A stretch of 64,000 nucleotides of DNA from the NCBI RefSeq assembly GCF_900635155.1, contig NZ_LR134002.1, positions 620,001-684,000 on the forward strand, given 5' to 3'. The notes below the pieces were generated by a model. That model was not told the origin of the DNA, made no database searches, and saw only the letters and a list, made by a program, of their open reading frames with translations. Shown one piece after another: positions 8,578 through 17,871 of this stretch (its first letter is position 1; each line of letters begins with the position of its first letter). This DNA comes from Streptococcus sanguinis. GTDB lineage: Bacteria > Bacillota > Bacilli > Lactobacillales > Streptococcaceae. The position numbers and the translations under genes were made by a program.

Positions 8578-10206
8578 ATGAGCCAAGAAACAACAAGCCA
8601 GCAGCAGCAGATGCTGCGGGGAACTGCCTGGTTAACTGCCAGCAATTTTATCAGTCGTCTTCTGGGTGCCATTTATATCATTCCTTGGTATATTTGGATG
8701 GGCAAGCACGGCGCCGAGGCCAACGGCCTTTTTACTATGGGCTACAATATCTATGCCTGGTTTTTACTGATTTCGACAGCCGGCGTGCCAGTGGCAGTGG
8801 CCAAGCAGGTAGCTAAGTACAATACCATTGACAAGGAAGAGCACAGTTTCACTCTCATCCGAGAGTTTCTCAAGTTTATGCTGCTTTTAGGAGCTGTCTT
8901 TGCGGTCATCATGTACCTGCTCTCACCAGTTTTCGCTTCCATGTCAGGTGGTGGCTCAGACTTGGTGCCTGTTATGCAGAGTCTGTCCTGGGCTGTTTTG
9001 ATTTTCCCATCGATGAGCGTTATCCGAGGCTTTTTCCAAGGTTTTAACAATCTCAAGCCTTATGCCATCAGTCAGATTGCGGAGCAGGTCATTCGGGTTA
9101 TCTGGATGCTGCTGACAGCCTTTTTCATCATGAAAATTGGTTCTGGCAACTATGTAGAAGCGGTTACCCAGTCAACATTTGCAGCTTTTATTGGTATGTT
9201 GGCCAGCATGGCTGTCTTAGCCTTCTATCTCTGGAAAACAGGGATGCTGACTTCCATCCTTCATAAGCCTGTTAATGCTACAGAGATTAATGGCCGTGCC
9301 CTCCTTTGGGATACTATCCGAGAAGCCATTCCTTTCATTATCACAGGCTCTGCCATTCAGCTTTTTCAAATTATTGACCAAGCTACCTTTATCCATGTCA
9401 TGGGTTGGATCAGCAAGTACAGCAAGTCCGAGCTCTTGGTTCAGTTTGCCTATTTCTCAGCCAATCCTAATAAAGTCACCATGATTTTAATTGCAGTGGC
9501 AACCTCTATCGGTGGTGTCGGGATTCCTCTCTTGACGGAGAACTATGTCAAAGGTGATTTCCGCTCGGCTGCCCGCTTAGTGCAGGATAATCTCAGCATG
9601 CTGATTTTCTTTATCCTGCCAGCAACCATTGGTGCTGTTTTGGTAGCGGAACCTCTGTATACTGTCTTCTATGGCAAGCCAGATGGCTTAGCACTGGGAC
9701 TTTTCATCTTTGCTATGCTGCAGACCATCATCCTCAGTCTATATACGGTGTTGGCTCCGATGATTCAGGCCCTCTTCCAAAATCGAAAAGCTATTATTTA
9801 CTTCCTCTATGGAGTAGGAGTCAAGCTGGTGCTGCAAGTGCCATTGATTTATATTTTCAAAGCTTATGGACCTCTTCTTGCGACGACAGTTGGCTTGATT
9901 ATCCCAATCTTGCTCATGTATCAGGAAATTCGCAAGGTAACTGGTCTGAATCCTAAGAACCTCTTTAAACGGAGTCTCCTGTCAGTGATTCTGACGGTTC
10001 TGATGACCATCTTTGTCTTGGTAGCAGAACTGCTCATTGGACTCTTCTTCCATCCTAGCGGACGGATTTCCAGCTTTGTCTATATAGCCCTAATTGGCGG
10101 CATTGGCCTCGTTATTTATGGCGGTCTGGCGCTCAAAGTTCGCCTTATGGATCGCTTTATCGGTTCGAAAGCAGCCAGTCTGCGCCGACGTTTTCATATC
10201 TATTAA
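8578..10206 (+). CDS. murJ: Lipid II flippase of the MurJ/YtgP type
   Basis: 542-residue polytopic membrane protein of the MOP superfamily, with about 14 hydrophobic segments. It reads as the Gram-positive MurJ homologue called YtgP, which moves lipid II across the cytoplasmic membrane for peptidoglycan synthesis. The N-terminus carries a conserved GTAWLTASNFISRLLGAIY-type first helix. Divergent neighbour murE makes the lipid II precursor, so the pair joins two steps of one pathway; the same pairing occurs in pneumococcus. The start follows AGAGG at a short distance. An AAAAAGCC/GGCTTTTT terminator overlaps the stop codon. Confidence 0.88.
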   Translation: MSQETTSQQQQMLRGTAWLTASNFISRLLGAIYIIPWYIWMGKHGAEANGLFTMGYNIYAWFLLISTAGVPVAVAKQVAKYNTIDKEEHSFTLIREFLKFMLLLGAVFAVIMYLLSPVFASMSGGGSDLVPVMQSLSWAVLIFPSMSVIRGFFQGFNNLKPYAISQIAEQVIRVIWMLLTAFFIMKIGSGNYVEAVTQSTFAAFIGMLASMAVLAFYLWKTGMLTSILHKPVNATEINGRALLWDTIREAIPFIITGSAIQLFQIIDQATFIHVMGWISKYSKSELLVQFAYFSANPNKVTMILIAVATSIGGVGIPLLTENYVKGDFRSAARLVQDNLSMLIFFILPATIGAVLVAEPLYTVFYGKPDGLALGLFIFAMLQTIILSLYTVLAPMIQALFQNRKAIIYFLYGVGVKLVLQVPLIYIFKAYGPLLATTVGLIIPILLMYQEIRKVTGLNPKNLFKRSLLSVILTVLMTIFVLVAELLIGLFFHPSGRISSFVYIALIGGIGLVIYGGLALKVRLMDRFIGSKAASLRRRFHIY

Positions 10207-10233
10207 AAAGCCGCTAGGCTTTTTAATTTTTAG
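10205..10233 (+). terminator. Terminator after murJ
   Basis: AAAAAGCC-GCTA-GGCTTTTT followed by AATTTTT. Confidence 0.8.
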
Positions 10234-10316
10234 CTTTGTTTTTTTAAAACATCAACATTATAGTTTCAAACTATAGCTAGCTCTTGAAAAGAAAAAAGAT
10301 AAATGTTTTCAAAAGA

Positions 10317-10325
10317 TGTTACAAT
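10317..10325 (+). promoter_or_regulatory. Extended -10 promoter of the sulfur amino acid gene pair
   Basis: TGTTACAAT forms an extended -10, with no clear -35. It lies after the upstream in-frame ATG at 10303, so that ATG cannot be the main start; the ATG at 10363 behind GGAAGG is. Confidence 0.6.
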
Positions 10326-10362
10326 AGAGGGTGAAATATTAGCGAAGGATTGGAAGGTTAAT

Positions 10363-11460
10363 ATGAGTAAGGACGTAAAATTAAATACATTACTGGCTCA
10401 GGCTGGGGTTAAAACAGATGAAGCAACTGGTGCCTTAACAACACCCCTGCATTTTTCAACGACCTACCAGCACCCTGAGTTTGGCCAGTCAACAGGTTAT
10501 GACTATACTCGGACCAAGAATCCAACGCGGGTTAGCTTGGAAGAAACTCTGGCTGCTATCGAAAGTGCAAATTATGCCCTAGCGACTAGCTCTGGTATGT
10601 CGGCTATTGTGCTGGCCTTTAGTGCTTTTCCAGTCGGCAGCAAGGTTTTGGCTGTTCGGGATCTCTATGGCGGCTCTTTCCGCTGGTTTGCTCAGGCTGA
10701 AGCAGAGGGGCGCTTTGCCTTTACCTATGCCAATACGGAAGAAGAGCTTCTGAACAAATTGACAGAAGATATAGATATTGTCTATATAGAGACACCAACC
10801 AATCCTCTTATGGTGGAGTTTGACATTGCCCGCATTTCCAAAGCAGCTCATGAGAGAGGGGCAGCTGTCATTGTGGACAATACCTTCTACAGTCCCATTT
10901 ATCAAAGACCACTGGAGGATGGAGCAGATATTGTTCTACACTCTGCGACCAAGTATCTAGGCGGGCACAATGATGTCTTGGCTGGAGCTATCATGACCAA
11001 TGACGCTGCTATCTATGACAAGCTTTTCTATAATCTCAATACAACTGGGCCAGTTCTGTCTCCTTTTGACAGCTATCTGCTTTTGCGCGGCCTCAAGACA
11101 TTGGCTCTCCGCATGGAGCGTTCTACTCAGAATGCACAAGAAGTAGTCGCTTTTCTGAAGACATCTCCTGCGGTAAAAGAGGTTCTCTATCCCGGCAAAG
11201 GTGGTATGATTTCCTTTAAAGTTGTGGACGAAGGGAAGATTCCTCATCTCTTAAATAGCCTGAAAGTCTTTACCTTTGCGGAAAGTTTGGGTGGAGTAGA
11301 GAGTCTGATTACCTATCCGACGACCCAGACTCACGCAGACATTCCGGTGGAGGTGCGTCATTCTTATGGCTTAACTGATGATTTGCTGCGCCTGTCAATT
11401 GGAATTGAGGATAGTCGAGATTTGGTAGACGATTTACGCGCAGCCTTGGAGAATGAATAA
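10363..11460 (+). CDS. Trans-sulfuration enzyme family protein (cystathionine synthase/lyase type)
   Basis: PLP enzyme of the Cys/Met metabolism family, 365 residues. Visible features: YDYTRTKNPTR near the N-terminus, ATSSGMSAI, VDNTF, and the PLP lysine in HSATKYLGGH. The family includes cystathionine gamma-synthase, O-acetylhomoserine sulfhydrylase and cystathionine lyases, and motifs alone do not decide among them. The loop after EVLYPG goes straight to GKGGMISF, about 15-20 residues shorter than in many members. It is followed within 2 bases (or a short overlap) by a C-S lyase gene, the same order as in pneumococcus, so the pair probably makes and breaks cystathionine or related thioethers. 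Confidence 0.8.
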   Translation: MSKDVKLNTLLAQAGVKTDEATGALTTPLHFSTTYQHPEFGQSTGYDYTRTKNPTRVSLEETLAAIESANYALATSSGMSAIVLAFSAFPVGSKVLAVRDLYGGSFRWFAQAEAEGRFAFTYANTEEELLNKLTEDIDIVYIETPTNPLMVEFDIARISKAAHERGAAVIVDNTFYSPIYQRPLEDGADIVLHSATKYLGGHNDVLAGAIMTNDAAIYDKLFYNLNTTGPVLSPFDSYLLLRGLKTLALRMERSTQNAQEVVAFLKTSPAVKEVLYPGKGGMISFKVVDEGKIPHLLNSLKVFTFAESLGGVESLITYPTTQTHADIPVEVRHSYGLTDDLLRLSIGIEDSRDLVDDLRAALENE

Positions 11461-11461
11461 T

Positions 11462-12628
11462 ATGGGAAGATATAATTTTGAAAAAGCCCCCTGTCGTGTA
11501 GGGCATCATACTTATAAATGGAAAGAAGTGGAGAAGGACAAGGAAGTCCTGCCAGCCTGGATTGCAGATATGGATTTTGAAGTCCTGCCTGAAATTCAGC
11601 AAGCCGTTCATGACTATGCTAATCAGTTAGTCTATGGCTATACCTATGCTAGTGAGGAGCTGATCAATGCCGTTCTAGATTGGGAGAGGGATGAGCACGA
11701 CTATACCTTTGATCGGGAAGCCTTGGTATTTATTGAAGGGGTTGTTCCTGCTATTTCGACGGCTATCCAAGCCTTTAGCGAGGAAGGCGATGCCATTCTC
11801 ATCAACACTCCTGTTTACCCGCCTTTTGCCCGCAGTGTCAAGCTCAATAATCGTCAGCTTATTACCAATTCTTTGCTAGAGCAGGACGGCCTTTTTCAGA
11901 TTGATTTTGAGCAGCTAGAGCGGGACATTGCAGATAATGACGTCAAGATTTATGTTCTTTGCAATCCGCACAATCCCGGAGGTCGAGTTTGGGAACGGGA
12001 AGTGTTAGAGAAAATTGGCCGCCTCTGCCAAAAATACGGCGTCCTCTTGGTCTCAGACGAAATTCACCAAGATTTGACCCTGTTTGGACATGAGCACCAG
12101 TCTTTCAATACTGTCTCGCCTGACTTTAAGGACTTTAGCTTGATTTTAGCCAGTGCGACTAAGACCTTTAATATTGCTGGAACTAAAAATTCCTATGCTG
12201 TGATTGAGAATCCTAGCTTGCGGCAACGATTTAAAAAGCGCCAGTTGGCCAACAACCAGCATGAAATTCCTAGCCTTGGTTTTTTAACGACAGAAGCAGC
12301 CTATCGTTACGGTTGGTCTTGGTTGATGGAGCTTAAGGAAGTTCTTGAGAAAAATGTGAATTTTGTCGTTGATTATTTTGCCAAGGAAGCACCTCGCGTA
12401 CGGGTCATGAAGCCTCAAGGGACTTATCTGATTTGGCTGGACTTTTCAGATTATGGCCTGACAGATGACCAGCTCTTCCAGCTGCTGCGAGAAGAGGCAA
12501 AGGTCGTCCTGAATCGAGGAAGTGATTTTGGCCAAGAAGGCAAATGTCATGCCCGCTTAAATGTTGCTGCTCCAGAGACGATGGTTGAAGAAATCTGCTC
12601 CCGTATTGCAGAGGTATTGCCAAAATAA
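11462..12628 (+). CDS. Beta C-S lyase / MalY-PatB-type aminotransferase
   Basis: PLP fold-type I enzyme, 388 residues. The PLP lysine is in SATKTFNIAGTKNSY, with LCNPHNPGGR and SDEIHQDL upstream, the pattern of MalY/PatB cystathionine beta-lyases. In oral streptococci the homologue (Lcd) releases pyruvate, ammonia and hydrogen sulfide or homocysteine from L-cysteine or cystathionine. An ATG at 11453 overlaps the previous stop, but GGAG at 11448-11451 is too close to it and is well placed for 11462. Translationally linked to the trans-sulfuration gene. Confidence 0.82.
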   Translation: MGRYNFEKAPCRVGHHTYKWKEVEKDKEVLPAWIADMDFEVLPEIQQAVHDYANQLVYGYTYASEELINAVLDWERDEHDYTFDREALVFIEGVVPAISTAIQAFSEEGDAILINTPVYPPFARSVKLNNRQLITNSLLEQDGLFQIDFEQLERDIADNDVKIYVLCNPHNPGGRVWEREVLEKIGRLCQKYGVLLVSDEIHQDLTLFGHEHQSFNTVSPDFKDFSLILASATKTFNIAGTKNSYAVIENPSLRQRFKKRQLANNQHEIPSLGFLTTEAAYRYGWSWLMELKEVLEKNVNFVVDYFAKEAPRVRVMKPQGTYLIWLDFSDYGLTDDQLFQLLREEAKVVLNRGSDFGQEGKCHARLNVAAPETMVEEICSRIAEVLPK

Positions 12629-12653
12629 ATCAAAAATTTTTTTGATTTATTTC
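12625..12653 (+). terminator. A+T-only palindrome after the C-S lyase gene
   Basis: AAATCAAAAA/TTTTTGATTT inverted repeat directly at the stop codon. It may work as a weak terminator; no G+C core. Confidence 0.4.
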
Positions 12654-12710
12654 TCAAATACCTTTATATTATGTGTTATAGTCTACGGAAGTAAAGTGCA
12701 GAAAATCCTT

Positions 12711-12750
12711 GAAAAGGCTTGCTTATGGCAAGCCTTTTCACTCTTTTTTT
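12711..12750 (+). terminator. Strong terminator upstream of upp
   Basis: GAAAAGGCTTGC pairs with GCAAGCCTTTTC around a five-base loop, followed by CTTTTTTT. The upp -10 (TATAAT, 12753-12758) comes right after it. Confidence 0.85.
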
Positions 12751-12791
12751 GATATAATAAGAAGAATAAATTGAAAGAAGGAAATCCAATC

Positions 12792-13421
12792 ATGGGAAAA
12801 CTTGAAGTTATTGCTCATCCGCTTATTCAGCATAAATTGTCTATATTGCGTCGTACAGATACCTCTACCAAGGCATTTCGTGAATTAGTAGATGAAATCG
12901 CAATGCTCATGGGATATGAAGTTTTGCGCGATTTACCACTTGAAGATGTAGAAATTGAAACACCGATTACGAAAACCATTCAAAAGCAGATTGCAGGGAA
13001 AAAATTGGCTATTGTTCCAATCTTGCGAGCTGGTATTGGCATGGTGGATGGACTTCTGAGCTTGGTTCCAGCAGCTAAGGTCGGCCATATCGGAATGTAC
13101 CGTGATGAGGAAACCTTGAAGCCGGTTGAATACCTAGTCAAGTTGCCAGAAGATATTGACCAGCGTCACATTTTTGTGGTGGATCCAATGTTGGCAACGG
13201 GTGGTTCTGCGATCTTGGCGGTGGATTCTCTCAAGAAACGTGGTGCTAGCCACATTACATTTGTCTGCTTGGTTTCTGCGCCTGAAGGAGTAAAAGCCTT
13301 GCAGGAAGCTCATCCAGATGTTGATATTTTCACAGCTGCTCTGGATGACCATCTCAATGATCATGGTTATATCGTACCAGGACTGGGAGATGCAGGAGAT
13401 CGTCTTTTCGGTACCAAGTAA
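12792..13421 (+). CDS. upp: Uracil phosphoribosyltransferase
   Basis: Pyrimidine salvage: uracil plus PRPP gives UMP; cytoplasmic. 209 residues from this start, the standard length. The PRPP-binding loop [11 protein letters not shown] and the uracil-binding C-terminus [16 protein letters not shown] are present. The in-frame codon at 12771 adds seven residues but overlaps the ribosome binding site (GAAGGAAA), so it was rejected. Own promoter; clpP follows with its own CtsR-controlled promoter. Confidence 0.95.
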   Translation: MGKLEVIAHPLIQHKLSILRRTDTSTKAFRELVDEIAMLMGYEVLRDLPLEDVEIETPITKTIQKQIAGKKLAIVPILRAGIGMVDGLLSLVPAAKVGHIGMYRDEETLKPVEYLVKLPEDIDQRHIFVVDPMLATGGSAILAVDSLKKRGASHITFVCLVSAPEGVKALQEAHPDVDIFTAALDDHLNDHGYIVPGLGDAGDRLFGTK

Positions 13422-13430
13422 AAGTTTCTA

Positions 13431-13460
13431 TTTGACCTTTTTTGACCAAAAGGATATAAT
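13431..13460 (+). promoter_or_regulatory. clpP promoter with CtsR operator
   Basis: On the minus strand 13447-13431 reads GGTCAAAAAAGGTCAAA, a full match to the CtsR heptad direct repeat. Its TTGACC (13432-13437) also serves as the -35, 17 bases before TATAAT (13455-13460), so CtsR binding would block polymerase. Known biology: CtsR represses clp genes and is released on heat stress. Confidence 0.9.
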
Positions 13461-13528
13461 AGTTCCGTAATTTGAAATTCTATTCCCTAGTTTGATAGAA
13501 AATTTTAAAAAGAGAAAGAGAGAAAACT

Positions 13529-14119
13529 ATGATTCCTGTAGTTATTGAACAAACCAGCCGAGGGGAGCGCTCCTATGATATTTATTCTCGGCTATTAAAA
13601 GATCGGATTATCATGCTGACTGGTCCAGTAGAGGATAATATGGCTAATTCAGTCATTGCCCAGCTCCTTTTCTTGGATGCACAGGACAATACTAAAGATA
13701 TTTATCTCTATGTAAATACGCCGGGTGGATCTGTTTCAGCAGGTCTGGCTATTGTGGATACTATGAACTTCATTAAGTCTGATGTTCAGACCATTGTTAT
13801 GGGTGTAGCTGCCAGCATGGGAACGGTCATTGCTTCCAGTGGTGCCAAAGGCAAACGTTTCATGCTGCCAAATGCAGAATATCTGATTCACCAGCCAATG
13901 GGCGGAGCTGGAAGTGGTACTCAGCAAACAGATATGGCCATTGTAGCTGAGCACTTGCTTAGAACTCGGAATACCTTGGAAAAAATCTTGGCTGAAAACT
14001 CTGGCAAGTCCGTTGAGCAAATCCACAAGGATGCAGAACGTGATTACTGGATGAGTGCTCAGGAAACCTTGGAATACGGCTTTATTGACGAAATCATGGA
14101 AAATAGCAATTTAAGCTAA
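13529..14119 (+). CDS. clpP: ATP-dependent Clp protease proteolytic subunit
   Basis: Serine protease that forms the tetradecameric Clp chamber, partnered by ClpX, ClpC, ClpE or ClpL. The catalytic triad can be counted: Ser96 in GVAASMG, His121 in YLIHQPMGG, Asp172 in AERDYW. 196 residues, normal length. In streptococci ClpP handles misfolded proteins and affects competence and virulence. A CtsR box lies over the promoter and a strong terminator follows. Confidence 0.97.
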   Translation: MIPVVIEQTSRGERSYDIYSRLLKDRIIMLTGPVEDNMANSVIAQLLFLDAQDNTKDIYLYVNTPGGSVSAGLAIVDTMNFIKSDVQTIVMGVAASMGTVIASSGAKGKRFMLPNAEYLIHQPMGGAGSGTQQTDMAIVAEHLLRTRNTLEKILAENSGKSVEQIHKDAERDYWMSAQETLEYGFIDEIMENSNLS

Positions 14120-14125
14120 CATAGG

Positions 14126-14151
14126 AGGAGCCAAAAAGCGGCTCCTTTTTT
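14126..14151 (+). terminator. Terminator after clpP
   Basis: AGGAGCC/GGCTCCT hairpin followed by TTTTT. Confidence 0.85.
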
Positions 14152-14280
14152 GCTGCTTTGAATCTGACAAGCTAGCAAGTTCAGGTGTTTTAAGCTGACT
14201 ATAAAGCTTTTGAGGGCTAGTTTTTTTGCCCTATCTTTGCTATAATCATCTAAGAAGTACATGGACCGGAAAGGAGCTTT

Positions 14281-14550
14281 ATGATAGAAAGAGAAGAAAG
14301 GGTGGGCTTGATTGTCTATCTTTACTATAATCGAGATGCCAAAAAGCTGGCAAACTTTGGGGATATTATTTATCATTCTAAGAAGCATCGCTATCTGCAT
14401 CTCTATGTCAAGCAAGAGGAAGCCCAGAACTTACAGGAGAATCTGCCCAAGGAGCGCTATGTTAAGCAAGTTCGGATTTCTCATATAAAAGAACTAGATC
14501 AAAACTTTGTTGGAAGCCTGTATAGAGAGCAAGAAAACGTTATCATTTGA
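14281..14550 (+). CDS. YlbG-family protein (DUF2129)
   Basis: 89 residues, cytoplasmic, with the YlbG opening [15 protein letters not shown] and the central HYLHLYVK-like block ([11 protein letters not shown]). The function of this conserved Firmicutes family is not known. An extended -10 (TGCTATAAT, ending 14246) and AAAGGAG ribosome binding site precede it. In pneumococcus the same gene sits between clpP and livJ, so the position is conserved. Confidence 0.75.
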   Translation: MIEREERVGLIVYLYYNRDAKKLANFGDIIYHSKKHRYLHLYVKQEEAQNLQENLPKERYVKQVRISHIKELDQNFVGSLYREQENVII

Positions 14551-14568
14551 TAAAATTTTTATAAAGGG

Positions 14569-14597
14569 TTGACAATTGTCAGATAATTCGATATATT
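14569..14597 (+). promoter_or_regulatory. livJ promoter containing a CodY-like box
   Basis: TTGACA (14569-14574), 17 bases, TATATT (14592-14597). The spacer holds AATTGTCAGATAATT (14574-14588), matching 13 of 15 positions of the CodY consensus AATTTTCWGAAAATT. CodY senses branched-chain amino acids and is known to repress the liv operon in pneumococcus, so repression by promoter occlusion is likely. Confidence 0.8.
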
Positions 14598-14638
14598 CTT
14601 ACTATATCATCAAATAAATCACTTAAGGAGATTTCCGA

Positions 14639-15799
14639 ATGAAGAAAAAATTTGCACTATCCTTAGTAGCTTTTGCTAGTGCGGCCCTTCTCGCAGCTTG
14701 TGGAGAAGTATCTAACAACAACTCAACAGCAACTGGTACAGAAATTGGCGATACGATTAAATTTGGTTTTAACTTTGAAGAATCAGGTGAAGTAGCAGCC
14801 TACGGTACAGCTGAACAACATGGTGCTCAGTTGGCAGTTGATGAAATCAACGCTGCTGGCGGTGTGGATGGTAAGAAGATTGAAGTTACTGATAAGGATA
14901 ACAAATCAGAAACTGCTGAAGCATCTACCATCACCACTAGCTTGGTTACCCAAAGCAAGGTAAATGCAATCATTGGCCCTGCGACTTCTGGAGCGACAGC
15001 TTCAGCTACTGCAAATGCTGCTAAAGCAGGTGTACCAATCATTACACCAAGTGCGACACAGGATGACCTGACCAACAAGCAAGATTATCTTTACCGTGCA
15101 ACCTTTATTGATAGCTACCAAGGTAAAATCATTTCTAAGTATGTCACTGACAACTTGAAAGCTAAGAAAGTTGTTCTTTACTATGATCAATCCAGTGACT
15201 ACGCTAAAGGAATGGCGGATGCCTTCAAGAAGGAGTTCAAGGGTGAGATTGTAGCAACAGAAACTTTCCAATCCAAGGATACTGACTTCCAAGCTGCTTT
15301 GACAAAGATTAAAGGCAAAGAATTTGATGCTCTGGTTGTTCCAGGTTACTATACAGAAGCTGGTAAAATTGTCAATCAAGCGCGTGGTTTGGGCATTGAC
15401 CAAACAATCGTTGGTCCTGATGGCTTTGGTGATGCTAAGTTCGTTGAGCAAGCAACTCCAGCTGCAGCTACAAATGTTTACTATGTATCTGGCTTTACAA
15501 CTTCTGGTGAAATGTCAGAAAAAGCTAAGAAGTTTGTTGAAGCATACAAAGCTAAGTACAAAGAAGAGCCATCTATGTTTGCAGCTCTGGCATATGACTC
15601 TGTTTATATGGCAGCAGAAGCAGCCAAAGGTGCTAAAACTTCTGTAGATATCAAAGACAACTTGGCTAAGCTTAAAGATTTCGATGGAGTGACTGGTTCA
15701 ATCACTATTGATAAAGATCACAATCCAGTGAAAACAGCTTTGATGATTGGCTTGAAAGACGGTCAAGTAGATACTGTAGAAACAGTTAAAGCGGAATAA
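14639..15799 (+). CDS. livJ: Branched-chain amino acid ABC transporter substrate-binding lipoprotein
   Basis: Binds Leu/Ile/Val outside the membrane and delivers them to LivHM. The lipoprotein signal has lipobox LAAC followed by GEVSNNNS, then a periplasmic-binding type I fold (GFNFEESGEVAAYG, IIGPATSG, ITPSATQDDL). 386 residues. First gene of livJHMGF; a hairpin in the 245-base gap to livH would leave livJ more abundant than the membrane genes, as is common for binding proteins. Confidence 0.93.
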   Translation: MKKKFALSLVAFASAALLAACGEVSNNNSTATGTEIGDTIKFGFNFEESGEVAAYGTAEQHGAQLAVDEINAAGGVDGKKIEVTDKDNKSETAEASTITTSLVTQSKVNAIIGPATSGATASATANAAKAGVPIITPSATQDDLTNKQDYLYRATFIDSYQGKIISKYVTDNLKAKKVVLYYDQSSDYAKGMADAFKKEFKGEIVATETFQSKDTDFQAALTKIKGKEFDALVVPGYYTEAGKIVNQARGLGIDQTIVGPDGFGDAKFVEQATPAAATNVYYVSGFTTSGEMSEKAKKFVEAYKAKYKEEPSMFAALAYDSVYMAAEAAKGAKTSVDIKDNLAKLKDFDGVTGSITIDKDHNPVKTALMIGLKDGQVDTVETVKAE

Positions 15800-16044
15800 G
15801 AGTTATGAGGCTGGGGCTATCCCAGTCTTTGACTTGTTTTCTATTTCTAGTTGCTTGAGCAAATTAGTAGATGATTTCTTTCTTTATGAATCTGCGGATT
15901 TGAAAGAGTATCGTTTTATAATCTATTCTTCTTCGTTTCTCAATCAACTATTATTCGTATTTTGGGAGTGGGATGATAAAATCACGACCTAGTCTGCTGA
16001 TTTTTCTCCCATTCCTTATTTTATTATAGAAAGAGTGGTGTCTA
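15800..16044 (+). other. livJ-livH intergenic region with two hairpins
   Basis: GGCTGGG/CCCAGTC (15809-15827) is a hairpin with a poor T tract, a likely partial terminator or mRNA-end stabiliser. A second, larger imperfect hairpin starts with GGAGTGGGATGATAAAATC (about 15965) and closes with GATTTTTCTCCCATTCC (about 15999-16015). Its left arm resembles the AGTGGGATGAAAA sequence upstream of tmk, so it may be a dispersed repeat. Confidence 0.5.
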
Positions 16045-16914
16045 ATGCTCCAACAATTAGTCAACGGTCTAATCCTGGGTAGTGTTTATGCGCTTCTGGC
16101 TTTGGGTTATACCATGGTTTATGGGATTATTAAGCTGATTAACTTTGCCCACGGCGATATCTATATGATTGGTGCCTTTATGGGCTATTACTTGATTAAT
16201 ATCCTGAAGTTTAATTTCTTTCTTTCTCTCATTTTAGCGATGATTGGGACAGCGATTCTCGGTGTGATTATTGAGTTTTTAGCCTATCGTCCTCTGCGAA
16301 ATTCGACTCGGATTGCGGCTTTGATTACAGCCATTGGGGTCTCTTTTCTTCTCGAGTATGGCATGATTTTCTTTGTCGGTGCCAATACCCGTTCCTTCCC
16401 GCAGGTTATTAAAACAGTACGCTTTAACTTGGGGCCGATTTCTATCTCAAATATTCAGCTGCTGATTTTGGGAATTTCGATTTTCCTCATGGTGGCTCTG
16501 CAGTTTATCGTGCAGAAGACAAAGATGGGTAAGGCTATGCGAGCTGTATCCGTAGATAGTGATGCTGCTCAGCTCATGGGAATCAATGTCAATCGCACGA
16601 TCAGTTTCACCTTTGCTTTGGGTTCAGCTCTTGCAGGAGCCGCAGGTGTTCTAATTGCTCTTTACTATAATTCATTGGAGCCTCTGATGGGGATGACTCC
16701 AGGTATTAAGTCCTTTGTAGCAGCCGTTCTAGGTGGTATTGGAATCATTCCTGGTGCAGCGCTTGGTGGCTTTGTTATTGGTCTTTTGGAAACTTTTGCG
16801 ACAGCGCTTGGATTATCTGATTTCCGCGATGCCATTGTCTATGCGATTTTGATTGTCATTCTTCTGATCCGTCCAGCTGGTATCCTTGGCAAAAATGTGA
16901 AAGAGAAGGTGTAA
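16045..16914 (+). CDS. livH: Branched-chain amino acid ABC transporter permease LivH
   Basis: 289-residue polytopic permease (LivH type), about eight membrane segments. The opening LVNGLILGSVYALLALGYTM and the loop GGIGIIPGAALGGFVIGLLE, which docks with the ATPases, are typical. The ribosome binding site is weak (GAGTGG), so translation may be low. Followed after three bases by livM. Confidence 0.93.
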   Translation: MLQQLVNGLILGSVYALLALGYTMVYGIIKLINFAHGDIYMIGAFMGYYLINILKFNFFLSLILAMIGTAILGVIIEFLAYRPLRNSTRIAALITAIGVSFLLEYGMIFFVGANTRSFPQVIKTVRFNLGPISISNIQLLILGISIFLMVALQFIVQKTKMGKAMRAVSVDSDAAQLMGINVNRTISFTFALGSALAGAAGVLIALYYNSLEPLMGMTPGIKSFVAAVLGGIGIIPGAALGGFVIGLLETFATALGLSDFRDAIVYAILIVILLIRPAGILGKNVKEKV

Positions 16915-16917
16915 GGT

Positions 16918-17871
16918 ATGAAAAAGAATTTAAAGGTAAATATTTTCTGGCTTGGCCTTGTCTTAATCGGCTACCTGCTGATGACAGTATTGGTTAGTGC
17001 CGGTGTTCTCAATGCTTTTTACATTCAAATCTTAGAGCAAATCGGAATTAATATTATTTTGGCTGTGGGGCTCAATCTCATCGTCGGATTCTCGGGTCAA
17101 TTCTCTCTTGGGCATGCTGGCTTTATGGCTATAGGTGCCTACGCTGTAGCAATTATTGGCTCTAAATCACCAACTTATGGAGCTTTCTTTATTGCTATGC
17201 TGGCGGGAGCTGTCATTGCTGGTATTGTGGCTTTGGCAGTTGGTTTGCCAACACTACGTCTTAAAGGGGACTATCTCGCGATTGCGACTCTTGGTGTCTC
17301 AGAGATTATCCGGATTCTGATTATTAATGGCGGTACTTTGACGAATGGCGCAGCTGGTATCCTATCCATTCCGCCGTTTACTTCTTGGCAGATGGTCTAT
17401 GTCTTTGTTGTTATCACAACTATTTTGACCTTGAATTTCCTGCGCAGTCCTATTGGCCGAAGTACTCTGTCTGTCCGTGAGGATGAGATTGCTGCCGAGT
17501 CTGTTGGGGTTAATACTACTAGAATCAAGGTGACAGCCTTTGTCTTGGGAGCTATCACGGCTTCTATTGCTGGCTCTCTTCAAGCTGGCTTCGTTGGTTC
17601 AGTTGTTCCTAAGGACTATTCCTTTACCAACACTATCAATATTTTGATTATTGTCGTTTTTGGTGGTCTAGGTTCTATGACTGGAACCATTGTAGCTGCA
17701 GTAGTATTGGGTATTCTCAATATGCTGCTGCAGGATGTATCCAGCATTCGGATGATTGTCTATTCTTTGGCCTTGATCTTGGTCATGATTTTCCGTCCAG
17801 GCGGACTTTTAGGAACTTGGGAGCTCAGTCTGTCTAAGCTCTTCAAAAAGAATAAGGAGGTCAAAGAATAA
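16918..17871 (+). CDS. livM: Branched-chain amino acid ABC transporter permease LivM
   Basis: 317-residue permease, partner of LivH. Conserved stretches NLIVGFSGQFSLGHAGFMAI and GGLGSMTGTIVAAVVLG are visible, with about nine membrane segments. The stop overlaps the livG start by one base (TAATG), so the two are translationally coupled. Confidence 0.93.
   Translation: MKKNLKVNIFWLGLVLIGYLLMTVLVSAGVLNAFYIQILEQIGINIILAVGLNLIVGFSGQFSLGHAGFMAIGAYAVAIIGSKSPTYGAFFIAMLAGAVIAGIVALAVGLPTLRLKGDYLAIATLGVSEIIRILIINGGTLTNGAAGILSIPPFTSWQMVYVFVVITTILTLNFLRSPIGRSTLSVREDEIAAESVGVNTTRIKVTAFVLGAITASIAGSLQAGFVGSVVPKDYSFTNTINILIIVVFGGLGSMTGTIVAAVVLGILNMLLQDVSSIRMIVYSLALILVMIFRPGGLLGTWELSLSKLFKKNKEVKE

Noticed and set aside
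10303..10362. Upstream in-frame start of the trans-sulfuration gene
   Set aside because: The extended -10 (TGTTACAAT) lies inside it, so the mRNA would begin after this ATG. The start at 10363 has GGAAGG and matches the family N-terminus.
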